Assembly (NCBI GenBank): GCA_005239615.1
Contig: SBBR01000082.1
Location: forward strand, 1 to 17,312
Reading direction: 5' to 3'
DNA length: 17,312 bases
From: an archaeon
GTDB lineage: Archaea; Iainarchaeota; Iainarchaeia; Iainarchaeales; Iainarchaeaceae
Position numbers and translations under genes: made by a program. Below, piece after piece: positions 1 through 6,693 of the stretch. How positions within the stretch are numbered: position 1 is the stretch's first letter; every line of letters begins with the position of its first letter. A model generated the notes under the pieces. It had not been told where the DNA came from. It saw only the letters and a program-made list of their open reading frames with translations, and did no database searches.

Positions 1-207
1 CGTTTAACTCCCTACTGCCATTCGTATTTTTCGGGTTTGCAAATATTCATGTTTTGGCTTTCCTAGTGGCTTTAGGGCTGAAACTGCCAAAATGTCCCGC
101 AAAGACAAGAGGACCACATGGGAAGTTAAGGAGTTGACTTTACAGTCTCAAATACTTTTTACTCATGAAACGGAATTCATGGTAGCGGATTTGGGGGCGT
201 GTTTTTA
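1..207. other. Window-edge sequence with one weak small ORF
   Basis: No gene is recognised here. A 38-codon + frame runs from ATG 92 to TAA 206-208, and its stop overlaps the ATG at 208 of the decayed DinD-like gene in a TAATG arrangement. The same frame is open back to a stop at 5-7. The predicted peptide has no motif I know. The overlap could mean a small coupled upstream gene or could be chance. I see no RNA gene, clear repeat or convincing promoter. Confidence 0.3.
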
Positions 208-846
208 ATGAGCGAAGAGGCGTTGGTTGTTTTTCAGGACAGGAAGCTAAGGCGCGTTTGGCATGCGAATGAATGATTGTTTTCAGTATTCGATATCGTT
301 TCTACATTATCCAATAGCATTGATCCAAACAGTACATAAAGAAAATGCGCGCCAGGGATCCAACCCTTGACTACAAGCGAGGTACAATTTGTACCCCCCC
401 TTCAAATAATTGCTCCAGATGGAAAGATAAGAGAGGCCAACTATATGAACACTGAAGGTGCCTTCCGCATAATACAATCCATTCCCTCTCCGAAAGCCGA
501 ACCATTCAAGCTCTGGCTGGCAAAAGTTGGATACGAAAGAGTGCGGGAATTAGAGAATCCTGAGCTTGTGCAAAAGCGGATGGGGGAGCTCTACAAGACA
601 AAAGGCTATTTGGATGAGTGGATATCGATTTCAAGCAAGGAGTCAGTTGAAGCCGAGGTGCTCTACAAGACAAAAGGCTATTTGGATGAGTGGATAGAGA
701 AAAGAGTGCGCGGCATCGCAGTAAGGGATGAACTTACAGATGAGTGGCAGAAAAGGGGCATGAAGGAGGGCGTGGAATATTCCATACTCATGGCGGAAAT
801 ATCAAAAGCGACCTTCGACATGATGCCCGGAGAGTACAAAGAATAG
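208..846 (+). pseudogene. Decayed DinD/BRO-family (phage antirepressor-like) gene
   Basis: The intact family (DNA-damage-inducible protein D, BRO-N domain) is about 270-290 residues long. Here an N-terminal piece starts at ATG 208 (MSEEALVVFQDRKLRRVW...) and ends at TGA 274-276, where relatives have tryptophan. The same frame continues with a family-like stretch (LFSVFDIVSTLSNSIDP), meets TAA 337-339, then runs open to 846 through the hallmark block TEGAFRIIQSIPSPKAEPF and an RDELTDEWQKRG block. The protein stops after SEYKE-like residues, so the C-terminal third (the FKGL...NLRDHM region) is gone. A 24-codon tandem duplication lies in the middle. Two in-frame stops, a missing tail and a duplication together indicate a pseudogene. 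A TTG at 367 could in principle start a 159-residue remnant, but it would lack the BRO-N fold. TGA is an ordinary stop elsewhere in the window, so recoding is unlikely. Confidence 0.8.
589..696 (+). repeat. In-frame tandem duplication inside the DinD-like pseudogene
   Basis: An identical 36-base block occurs at 589-624 and 661-696, a 72-base (24-codon) period that keeps the frame. Both copies encode LYKTKGYLDEWI, a segment present once in intact DinD-type proteins just before the KRVRGIA/ELTDEW block. The 36 bases between the copies are not repeated exactly, so the unit is either partly diverged or came from an insertion as well as a duplication. Confidence 0.9.
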
Positions 847-1039
847 GTCTAGTTTTTCACAGATTTTTATATCTGCTTGTACAACGGCTATATCCTTATA
901 ACATTCGTCACGCTGATATTGAGCCGTAATTTTCTCACAATCTTGTAAACTTTTTCCGAAGGAAGTGGTGGCTGTGGAACTTCTTGAAGTTGGTTTAATT
1001 GATTAGGTGATTAGGGGTTTCATTGGCGTTCTGATTTAC

Positions 1040-1059
1040 CTGGGTGTTTAAACACCCAG
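1040..1059. repeat. Perfect 20-bp palindrome between convergent genes
   Basis: The half-site CTGGGTGTTT is followed directly by its exact reverse complement, with no spacer. It lies between the end of the DinD-like pseudogene and the T-rich terminator of the exosome operon. No U-run follows it on either strand, so it is not a standard intrinsic terminator. A protein-binding site, a recombination site or a 3' RNA hairpin are all possible. Confidence 0.85.
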
Positions 1060-1060
1060 A

Positions 1061-1090
1061 GACAAAAATAACCAAAAATTAAAACAAAAC
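1061..1090 (-). terminator. Multi-T-tract terminator of the exosome operon
   Basis: On the - strand, 43 bases after the rpoP stop, the sequence carries four T runs of 4-5 in 30 bases (GTTTTGTTTTAATTTTTGG, then TTATTTTTGTC). Clustered T tracts without a needed hairpin are the usual archaeal intrinsic termination signal. No further - strand gene follows within the window. Confidence 0.65.
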
Positions 1091-1132
1091 TGTAATGTGG
1101 ATTTTTTGAGCCATTTTTCCACCTTGCTGATT

Positions 1133-1264
1133 TCAAACCGCCTTAATAGTCTTCGTTATCGGGTCGCGGACCTTCAGGAAAACCTTGTAGCCGCACCCCG
1201 GGCACCTTATGGCGCCTTGGTAGAGTGCTGCCACTTCCTTTCCGCACTGCAAGCACTTGTACAT
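1133..1264 (-). CDS. rpoP: DNA-directed RNA polymerase subunit P (Rpo12/RpoP)
   Basis: This 43-residue protein is the small zinc-ribbon subunit of archaeal RNA polymerase, homologous to eukaryotic Rpb12/Rpc10, which stabilises the Rpo3/Rpo10/Rpo11 assembly platform. It begins MYKCLQCGKEV, with metal ligands at Cys4, Cys7, Cys21 and Cys24, and ends in the basic KVRDPITKTIKAV tail typical of the family. ATG 1264 follows the L37Ae stop by 6 bases and is preceded by an AAAGGTGA ribosome-binding site. It is the last gene of the exosome train, the position rpoP holds in many archaea. It is short, but full length for the family (about 43-50 residues). Confidence 0.93.
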   Translation of the reverse strand: MYKCLQCGKEVAALYQGAIRCPGCGYKVFLKVRDPITKTIKAV

Positions 1265-1270
1265 CTATTT

Positions 1271-1666
1271 TCACCTTTCCCCTTTTAGTTTCCTGTCCCG
1301 CCACCGAGACTCAAGCTCAGCGTTTCCGCCGGCCTCTGAGGCAGTTGCCTCGCCTGCTTCCTCGGCCTCCCTCGTCTTCTCAAGCTGCTCGACCAATTCA
1401 GGCATGAACTTCTTCTGAGAGACAATCTGCTGTATGATGCCGCCTGTGAGGGTCTGGGCTAGATAGGCGCCCCCAACGAACTCATGCCTGCACTTCCTGC
1501 AGTGGAAGATTCCCTTGCTCTTCCTCTTCACGGTATTGGAGCCGCAGTTCGGGCACTTCCTGCCACCCTTGCCGCGAGACTCCACCTTAAGGAGGCTTTT
1601 CCTTATGCCGACACCGTAGCGTGAGCCGAACCTTCCAGTGCTGCCGACTTTCAATGTGCTGCCCAT
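1271..1666 (-). CDS. rpl37ae: Large-subunit ribosomal protein L37Ae (eL43) with C-terminal extension
   Basis: This zinc-ribbon protein of the 50S subunit is 131 residues long. The family body (about 1-80) has GRFGSRYGVGIRK near the N terminus and the C2C2 zinc finger at Cys38, Cys41, Cys56 and Cys59 (KCPNCG...FHCRKC), followed by GGAYLAQT. Typical archaeal L37Ae is 80-95 residues. Here about 45 extra residues (roughly 86-131) are rich in Glu, Ala and Arg and end RWRDRKLKGER, predicted helical or disordered. ATG 1664-1666 has a GTGGAG site just upstream and lies 15 bases after the rrp42 stop. Its place between rrp42 and rpoP is the conserved one. The tail is the only oddity. Confidence 0.93.
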   Translation of the reverse strand: MGSTLKVGSTGRFGSRYGVGIRKSLLKVESRGKGGRKCPNCGSNTVKRKSKGIFHCRKCRHEFVGGAYLAQTLTGGIIQQIVSQKKFMPELVEQLEKTREAEEAGEATASEAGGNAELESRWRDRKLKGER

Positions 1667-1681
1667 ACTCCACTAAACCCC

Positions 1682-2461
1682 TTACAGTAACTTTCTTATT
1701 TGTTTGCTGTTCCTCATCGCGAGGTCGATGCAGTGGCTTATTTCCTCTGCCTTAAAGGAACCGCCGAGGCCCTTTTGGAATGCCGTGATGTTGTCGTCCT
1801 CTGTCACGGCAACGGAGAACCTCGCGCTCATGGCCTTCTCCTCCGCTGCACTCGGGTCTGCGACAACCGTGCTGCCGATTTTCCCAAATGTGTTGAGGAT
1901 GGGCTTGTTCCTGAGCTTGAGTTTTCCCTGGTACTCGCCCTTCACGATTTTCCCGTCCTCCTCCTTGGGCATGCGCGTGTCCAGCAGCGCGCTCAGGGCG
2001 GCAATCCCACAGGCGTCGAAGAGGTTGCCGTCGTCGTTTAGGATATAGAGGTCAACGAAACCCATCCAGACCTGCTCGCCCTCCTTTATGCAGAGGTCCC
2101 TAAAGTCGATTGCCTTGCTCTCGCGTATTCCCCTGTCCACGACCCTCGCGAGCTCTATCGAGTTCTTGTCTGGCGGGCCTATCTCGAAGTCTGGCGAGGC
2201 AATAGGAAGAAGCTCAACCCCAACGGTTATGCTGCCATCGTCAGGCGAATCTGGATATGGTTCGCCTATGCCCATCTTCACCCCGGCAATCACATCGGTT
2301 TCGCCGAGCTGCACCCTTGCTGCTCCATCCGCATTCTCGCTCACCTTGTTAGAGATTTTCACTTTTCTTACCTCATCCACCTTCCTTGCATCAGGCCTCT
2401 TGCCCTCCTTTAAGTCAGCGACAATCTTGTCCACCCTCAAATCCCATAGCTCGGCGTTCAT
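1682..2461 (-). CDS. rrp42: Exosome complex component Rrp42
   Basis: This is the non-catalytic RNase PH-like subunit of the archaeal exosome. It alternates with Rrp41 in the hexameric ring, which degrades or tails RNA 3' ends using phosphate or nucleoside diphosphates in the cytoplasm. At 259 residues it has the family length. Recognisable blocks are GKRPDARKVDEVR near residue 20, GAARVQLGETDVIAGVK near 45-61, and DLCIKEGEQVWMGFVDLYILNDDGN near 122-146, the last distinctive of Rrp42. The active-site pattern of Rrp41 is absent, as expected. ATG 2461 overlaps the rrp41 stop as ATGA, so translation is likely coupled. Stoichiometric partners made from adjoining overlapping genes fit their 1:1 complex. 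Confidence 0.97.
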   Translation of the reverse strand: MNAELWDLRVDKIVADLKEGKRPDARKVDEVRKVKISNKVSENADGAARVQLGETDVIAGVKMGIGEPYPDSPDDGSITVGVELLPIASPDFEIGPPDKNSIELARVVDRGIRESKAIDFRDLCIKEGEQVWMGFVDLYILNDDGNLFDACGIAALSALLDTRMPKEEDGKIVKGEYQGKLKLRNKPILNTFGKIGSTVVADPSAAEEKAMSARFSVAVTEDDNITAFQKGLGGSFKAEEISHCIDLAMRNSKQIRKLL

Positions 2462-3321
2462 TCCGTATCAACCTCCATTGCCTTCCTTTCGGCCCTCTCG
2501 AACCGGTCTGCCTTTCCTGGTCTCTCACTTTTCTCCGGCGATTCAGCCTTGCCGGTCTTCTCTACATTTTCGGCCGCTGTCTCCTTTGGCTCGGCGCTCA
2601 TGTACTTTGCCCTGAGAGCATCCTTCTGGAGCACATAGACCTTCTGTATCGCAGCCTCGGCCACCCTATAACATTCTTCCCACTCCTTTTTGGTGAGGAC
2701 TCCATCCAGCTGGAGGAGCACTATTTCCTTGGAGTTCGGCAGCACCGCAATCGGTATGTCGACAGCATCCGGCGCGTCCTCCTCGTCCTTGTTGAGGTCG
2801 ATGATTATCTTCCCACCCGCCTTGCCGACGCTCGTCCCTGTTACAAGGTCGCGCATTGGTATGCCGGCATCGGCCACCGCAACCGCCGCTGCAGTGAGCG
2901 CGGCAATCCTCGTGCCTGCGTTGCTGTCCACTACCTCTACGGTCACGTTTATCTGGGTATTTGGGAATCTCTCTACGAAAATCGCGCGCTCGAGGGCTTC
3001 GCCGCACACCTTGGAAATCTCTATTTCCCTCCTTCCCGGTCTGGGATTCTTCCTGTCTGGAACGGAAAATGTGGCCATCCTGTACTCGAACTTCACCACT
3101 GCCTTGTAAGGCGAGGAAGTGTGCTTCGGCAGGCACTCTCTCGGCCCATAAACTGCCGCGAACACCTTATTCTGGCCCCACTCAATGTATGCTGAGCCGT
3201 CAGCCCTCGCAATGACCCCTGCTTGTATCTTTATCGGCCTGAGCTCATCCACTTTCCTTCCGTCGAGCCTCTTTCCCTTCGAGTCGACGTAAGTTACTGC
3301 TGCTTCCTTGGATTTTCCCAT
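2458..3321 (-). CDS. rrp41: Exosome complex component Rrp41 (catalytic RNase PH subunit)
   Basis: Rrp41 carries the phosphorolytic active site of the exosome ring. The 287-residue product has GKRLDGRKVDELRPI (about 16-30), the phosphate/RNA-binding Arg segment RPGRREIEIS (about 94-103), VDSNAGTRIAALTAA (131-145), and the catalytic acidic motif EDAPDAVDIP with Asp182 and Asp188. ATG 3321 shares one base with the rrp4 stop (TGATG); a GTG one codon earlier is an alternative. The body ends near residue 240. About 45 further residues form a highly charged Glu/Lys/Pro-rich tail (EKSERPGKADRFERAERK), longer than the usual family C terminus of roughly 245-250 residues and probably disordered. Confidence 0.97.
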   Translation of the reverse strand: MGKSKEAAVTYVDSKGKRLDGRKVDELRPIKIQAGVIARADGSAYIEWGQNKVFAAVYGPRECLPKHTSSPYKAVVKFEYRMATFSVPDRKNPRPGRREIEISKVCGEALERAIFVERFPNTQINVTVEVVDSNAGTRIAALTAAAVAVADAGIPMRDLVTGTSVGKAGGKIIIDLNKDEEDAPDAVDIPIAVLPNSKEIVLLQLDGVLTKKEWEECYRVAEAAIQKVYVLQKDALRAKYMSAEPKETAAENVEKTGKAESPEKSERPGKADRFERAERKAMEVDTE

Positions 3322-3980
3322 CACTCTTCACCTTCCTGTGCAAACTGTGCCTTCCTGACCGCCATGCCATCGTTGCTCTTCATGAGGAACCCGGTAATGC
3401 TGTTCGTGAGATTGTCCATGTGGGCCTCCCGGCTTATCTTCATCACGGCCTTCTTCAGGAGGTCGGTATTGCCGCCCTTGACCCAAATCCTTCCGTTCTT
3501 CCCCACAATGAGGTTCGAACCCGTGCCGTCCTTGAGCGTGTTGAGCATCGAGCCCTCCCTTCCAATCACGCGAGGAATCTTCACGGCAGATATCTCTATG
3601 ATCTCTCCCCCAAAGAACATCCTAGGCTGAATGAGCTCGACCTCGTTCAGCTCGTTGACCTTGGCTATCTTCGCAGAGATTATCGTGCCGGGCTTTAGGA
3701 CCTCGCGCAGCTCCCTCTTCAGTATGGTTGCGGAGTAGAACGAGTTTATGTCAACCTCGTAAATGGAGAACTTCTCCCCAACTATTATGCCTATCACTAT
3801 GTCGTTCACCATCGGCATGTACTTGCCCTCAAGGGGCACGACCGAGGCAAAATCCGACTCGTCGTTCACGAGGCCAAGGCACTCAGAATATATTTTGCCT
3901 TCCCTTACGAAGACGTGCGAGCCGAGCTTCTTCCTCTCCTCGGTGACGAGCTCGCCCGGCACCACTATCCTTTTAGACAT
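3321..3980 (-). CDS. rrp4: Exosome RNA-binding cap subunit Rrp4
   Basis: Rrp4 trimers cap the Rrp41/Rrp42 ring and help feed RNA into it. The 219 residues split as expected: an N-terminal beta domain to about 55 (VVPGE...GSHVFVREGKIYS), an S1 domain at about 56-120 (GDIVIG-type motif here as NDIVIGIIVGEKFSIYEVD), and a KH domain at about 130-190 with its loop as IGREGSML (140-146). ATG 3980 has AAAAGGAG about 7 bases upstream. The stop overlaps the rrp41 start by one base. A 123-base gap separates it from SBDS, and I find no small gene in that gap. Confidence 0.97.
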   Translation of the reverse strand: MSKRIVVPGELVTEERKKLGSHVFVREGKIYSECLGLVNDESDFASVVPLEGKYMPMVNDIVIGIIVGEKFSIYEVDINSFYSATILKRELREVLKPGTIISAKIAKVNELNEVELIQPRMFFGGEIIEISAVKIPRVIGREGSMLNTLKDGTGSNLIVGKNGRIWVKGGNTDLLKKAVMKISREAHMDNLTNSITGFLMKSNDGMAVRKAQFAQEGEE

Positions 3981-4097
3981 CTTTTCACGCTCCTTTTCTT
4001 CTCATTCAGCGATTCCAATAATCACAGGCTAAATCCAGTATATCCACTCCAAACCAAGGTCAAAGTCTCCAGGCCAAATTTTCAACGGAAAGTTTCT

Positions 4098-4117
4098 GAA
4101 TCCCTAAATCTGGATTC
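4098..4117. repeat. Short inverted repeat at the SBDS stop codon
   Basis: GAATCC and GGATTC flank an 8-base loop spanning the SBDS stop codon (TAG at 4104-4106). A 6-bp hairpin here could weakly attenuate transcription or protect the upstream mRNA after processing. No T tract follows on the - strand. This may be chance. Confidence 0.3.
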
Positions 4118-4838
4118 CCTGCAACCTGTCCGAATCATAGCCCCTTGTCTCGAGAATCTTCATCTGGAGATCACCATGCGTGAGGTGATTCAGCTCATTA
4201 AGAAGGTCCTGCTTGACCCCGGCAGGTACCTCCAACAGCGCGATGAGGGTACCGTCGTTCTGCCACTCCTCCTTCTTCAACTCATATTTATGGAGAATCG
4301 ACGGAGCCTTTCCGGAGAACTGTGCGGGAATCTTCACCGCAATTCTAAGCTTCTCCATCGAGATTGGGAGGAGCCTCTTGAGACCCTTCAGCGCTTCCTG
4401 CACCTGCTCTGCGAAAGGCCTGTTGATGTCAATGTTGAACTTCATCTCGCCCAGCGCGGTCTCAATCCTCTGGATTGGGTGGGGAGCGCCAGTCTGCGGG
4501 TTCATTGCGTTGATGGAAATATAATTGACCAGCTCCTTCCTCTTGTTCTCCGCCATCTCTCTCCTCTGCTGCGTGGTGAGCTGTATCTCGCCCTCCATCA
4601 GGATTCTCTTCGCAACGGCATCAAACTCGGTGGTGCCAAAGGCTTTCCTGAGGCTCTCCTCGGCCTTGACCTCGCCCTTGTGCGCGTCCTTGAACACGCT
4701 GTCAATCGCTATGAGGTCGTCGAAGTCAACGCCCTTGCCGTGCCTGAAGTCCATGGCCATATGTGGGTCTACCAGTATCTCGAATTTCTCCCCTGCCTTT
4801 TCGAGCCGTGCAATTACCGCTTTCTCTGTCCTGACCAT
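4104..4838 (-). CDS. sbds: Ribosome maturation protein SBDS/Sdo1
   Basis: SBDS proteins act in late maturation of the large ribosomal subunit; the eukaryotic homologue works with an elongation-factor-like GTPase to release the anti-association factor eIF6. The 244-residue protein has the family's three domains: N-terminal domain at about 1-85 (VIARLEKAGEKFEILVDP; DLIAIDSVFKDAHKGE), a central helical domain with GEIQLTTQQRREM (83-95) and NPQTGAPHPIQRIE (113-126), and a ferredoxin-like C-terminal domain. The reading frame extends to a TTG at 4871, but ATG 4838 matches the usual family N terminus and has GGAG upstream, so I chose it. The 106-base gap after psmA holds a run of eight T at 4870-4877 (- strand), a possible attenuation point. 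Confidence 0.95.
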   Translation of the reverse strand: MVRTEKAVIARLEKAGEKFEILVDPHMAMDFRHGKGVDFDDLIAIDSVFKDAHKGEVKAEESLRKAFGTTEFDAVAKRILMEGEIQLTTQQRREMAENKRKELVNYISINAMNPQTGAPHPIQRIETALGEMKFNIDINRPFAEQVQEALKGLKRLLPISMEKLRIAVKIPAQFSGKAPSILHKYELKKEEWQNDGTLIALLEVPAGVKQDLLNELNHLTHGDLQMKILETRGYDSDRLQGIQI

Positions 4839-4944
4839 AAAACGCCTTTCTCCACATGACCCGGCATCCAAAAAAAACCAAGTAACTCCAGTTGACTTGG
4901 CATTGGTGTCGCCAATTTTGGGTTTTCAACCATTGACGCAACAT

Positions 4945-5667
4945 TCATTTGGCCGCATAACCCTTTAGTTCATCCTGTGAAACAGGCCTGAATTTCTGGG
5001 CCGAGTCGATAAGCATGAACTGCACCCTCTTAATATCGAGTTTCTCCTTCTCGTCGAGGCCAAACTCCAAGGCTTTGAGGAGCAGCTTCACCGCGGCTTC
5101 CTTGGACATGTTGTCCTTCCACTCCTTCTCAAAAAACTCCATTGCCTTGGTCCTGTTCTTCCCGATTGCGATTGCATGGTACTCCGCCAGCGCGCCGGAG
5201 GGCTCGGTCTCGAAAAGCCTCTTTCCGGAAGTGTCTACCCCGCCTATTATGAACGAAACACCGAAAGGCCTCATCCCGCCATACTGCGTGAAGACCTGCT
5301 TGATGTTGGAGAGCTCCTTCACAAGCGACTCTGTCTGGATTGCTTCCTCGTAGAGGCTCCTGTTCTCCTGTGCCTTCTGCCTCGCAATCTGCACGAGCCT
5401 CCTTGCATCGCCCACAAGGCCCGCGCTGACAGCAATAATGTGATCGTCAATCGGAAAAATCTTCTCCACAGATTCAGGCAGGAGGAGCCTGCTGTTTATC
5501 TTCTTGTCCGCCGCGAAGAGTATGCCATCGTTGTACTTGCACGCGACGCCCATGGTGCCCTGCGAAACTATTTTCGAGGCGTATTCGACCTGGTAGAGCC
5601 TGCCATCGGGCGAAAACATCGTTGCCGCGCGGTCATAGTTAGCGGGCTGGCTAGAACTTGGGTACAA
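4945..5667 (-). CDS. psmA: Proteasome alpha subunit (TTG start)
   Basis: This subunit forms the outer heptameric rings of the 20S proteasome, gating access to the beta-subunit protease chamber and docking the ATPase regulator. The 240-residue protein has YDRA (11-14), the alpha signature FSPDGRLYQVEYA (18-30), GDARRLV (86-92) and QYGGMRPFGVS (128-138), with no catalytic threonine, as expected. The start at TTG 5667 is chosen because the first in-frame ATG (Met17) would remove the YDRA gate segment conserved in alpha subunits. A GAGTGAT ribosome-binding site lies 6-8 bases upstream of TTG. A TATA box at 5717-5728 puts the transcription start about 25 bases before it. It is first in the exosome gene train; the beta subunit is not in the window. 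Confidence 0.95.
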   Translation of the reverse strand: MYPSSSQPANYDRAATMFSPDGRLYQVEYASKIVSQGTMGVACKYNDGILFAADKKINSRLLLPESVEKIFPIDDHIIAVSAGLVGDARRLVQIARQKAQENRSLYEEAIQTESLVKELSNIKQVFTQYGGMRPFGVSFIIGGVDTSGKRLFETEPSGALAEYHAIAIGKNRTKAMEFFEKEWKDNMSKEAAVKLLLKALEFGLDEKEKLDIKRVQFMLIDSAQKFRPVSQDELKGYAAK

Positions 5668-5713
5668 AAGAAATCACTCTTTGCTGTGACTTGAATGTAG
5701 TATTTTTTACTCA

Positions 5714-5728
5714 GTAAGTTATATAAAG
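5714..5728 (-). promoter_or_regulatory. TATA promoter of psmA and the exosome operon
   Basis: The - strand reads CTTTATATAACTTAC, a strong archaeal TATA element about 50 bp before the psmA TTG. Initiation about 26 bp downstream would give a leader near 25 nt containing the ribosome-binding site. The same 15 bases occur exactly upstream of rpl15e (10029-10043). Confidence 0.75.
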
Positions 5729-5753
5729 TCAACTTTGCGAATGGCAAGAAGGC

Positions 5754-5858
5754 TTAGAACCTGTCCTTCTTGTCGCGCAGGCCATCGAGTGTTTCCTTGC
5801 GCGGGTGATGCTTCTTCCTTGCGAATGCGCCAAACATTACTTCCAAATTTTGTTTCAT
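5754..5858 (-). pseudogene. VapB-like antitoxin C-terminal remnant
   Basis: A 34-codon frame starts at ATG 5858, overlapping the stop of the VapC fragment as ATGA. Its product includes MFGAFARKKHHPRKETLDGLRDKKDRF-type content (see residues 8-34). The end, LDGLRDKKDRF, matches the tail of the intact VapB nearby (LRGLRDKVDRV), and the MFGAF segment resembles VapB tails in general. The DNA-binding half is missing. It is most simply the leftover of an antitoxin gene whose own toxin is lost. A tiny coupled antitoxin cannot be excluded. Confidence 0.5.
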
Positions 5859-6043
5859 ATTACCACCGCCTTATCAAGTCCTCTGAAGGCCAAATCCATC
5901 GTAACCATCTCAGCATTGTTTTCGAGCGAAGTGCGGTAAATTATCGAATCCGCAATGGCAAGGCTGAACTCAATTGCATCTGACGCTCCCCTTTCATAAA
6001 TTATATTCGACAAAAGACGTAAAAAGCTATTGCTTGCAGGTTG
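5855..6043 (-). pseudogene. VapC (PIN domain) C-terminal fragment
   Basis: This 62-codon open stretch has no good start. From about 6000 to its stop it aligns with the C-terminal half of the intact VapC at 6095-6478: FSLAIADSIIYRTSLE against LGLSLADSVVYRTAFE, then VTMDLAFRGLDKAVVI against VTFDKDFSGRKGAVVLK. The third PIN-domain aspartate (LAIAD) is kept, but the N-terminal Asp and the Glu of the active site are absent. It is a decayed paralogue, probably from duplication or a second insertion of a related vapBC module. Confidence 0.75.
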
Positions 6044-6094
6044 TCAATAAATGTGAGCGCGAAAAGAAACTTTGATTGTTTGGCTCACGCAAAA

Positions 6095-6478
6095 TCACTT
6101 CAGCACAACGGCACCCTTGCGGCCGGAGAAATCTTTGTCAAAAGTCACTATCTTAGCGCCTATTTCAAAGGCAGTGCGGTAAACCACCGAATCAGCAAGC
6201 GAAAGGCCAAGTCTTGCGGAGTCGTCCGCACTTTTTTCAAGAATGGACTCTGAAACATCGACAATGATGCTGTTTGCCTTCATGAAATCCATGGACTCTG
6301 AAATCATTTCGGGTTTCTCTTTTTCCAGCAGGAGCCTCTTCTTTACTTCATGGATGGAAACCGCCGAAGAGAAGAGGGTGCAGTCATCCTTATTGATTAT
6401 ATTGACCATTCGCGGTTCCGCTAAAAGAAAATATTCGAGCCATGCGGAAGAATCGAGCAGGCGCCTAAACTCTGTCAA
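6095..6478 (-). CDS. vapC: VapC-type PIN-domain toxin
   Basis: PIN-domain toxins are Mg-dependent ribonucleases that cut tRNA or rRNA and are silenced by their cognate VapB. The 127-residue product has the expected acidic centre: Asp9 (LLDSSAW), Glu44 (SIHEVKKRL), Asp96 (LGLSLADSVVYR) and Asp114/Asp116 (IVTFDKDF). The start is a TTG at 6478 inside the end of vapB; the overlap is 14 bases and the N terminus then matches the family (a few residues before LLDSS). The pair sits between rnp2 and psmA, a joint normally undisturbed in the archaeal superoperon, next to fragments of a related pair. The tRNA or rRNA target cannot be read from sequence. Confidence 0.87.
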   Translation of the reverse strand: MTEFRRLLDSSAWLEYFLLAEPRMVNIINKDDCTLFSSAVSIHEVKKRLLLEKEKPEMISESMDFMKANSIIVDVSESILEKSADDSARLGLSLADSVVYRTAFEIGAKIVTFDKDFSGRKGAVVLK

Positions 6479-6677
6479 CCTTATCCCTCAGGCCCCGAAG
6501 AATCTCCTCGGTTGTCCACTTCTTGCCGCCACCAAGCACGCCTGCCATTGACTTTTTGTGCCTCGTCTCTATGAGACGCGATATTGCCTCGTCATATGAT
6601 GCCGCATTTGTCCTTTCCATAATCTTCCTCAGCCTCATCGCGGTGTAATCCTTCACCTGGATTGTGGTCGTAGCCAT
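6465..6677 (-). CDS. vapB: VapB-type antitoxin
   Basis: This 70-residue protein precedes and overlaps vapC, the standard order for these modules. The N terminus, TTIQVKDYTAMRLRKI, followed by SYDEAISRLIE, looks like a ribbon-helix-helix DNA-binding half. The C-terminal AGVLGGGKKWTTEEILRGLRDKVDRV stretch (residues 45-70) would be the toxin-binding tail; the closing LRDKVDR is common in archaeal VapB proteins. ATG 6677 is preceded closely by a 14-bp palindrome (6694-6707) that suits autoregulation by the VapBC complex. Confidence 0.83.
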   Translation of the reverse strand: MATTTIQVKDYTAMRLRKIMERTNAASYDEAISRLIETRHKKSMAGVLGGGKKWTTEEILRGLRDKVDRV

Positions 6678-6693
6678 GAATTCACAGATAAAG

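Noticed and set aside
208..846. TGA read as tryptophan (genetic code change)
   Set aside because: TGA 274-276 sits where relatives have Trp, but other genes here end at TGA (vapB/vapC at 8757 and 9149, psmA, rrp41), and the same gene also has an in-frame TAA and a missing tail. Decay explains all of it.
2386..3195. + strand open frame of about 269 codons antisense to rrp41/rrp42
   Set aside because: It overlaps two certain exosome genes and its product has no recognisable domain.
3915..4859. Long + strand open frame of about 314 codons antisense to SBDS
   Set aside because: It mirrors the SBDS coding sequence, has no family motif, and the opposite strand carries an unambiguous SBDS. It arises from the high-GC codon pattern.
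4726..4944. 72-codon - strand frame starting directly after the psmA stop
   Set aside because: More than half of it overlaps the SBDS start in another frame and it has no family match. The SBDS frame is certain.
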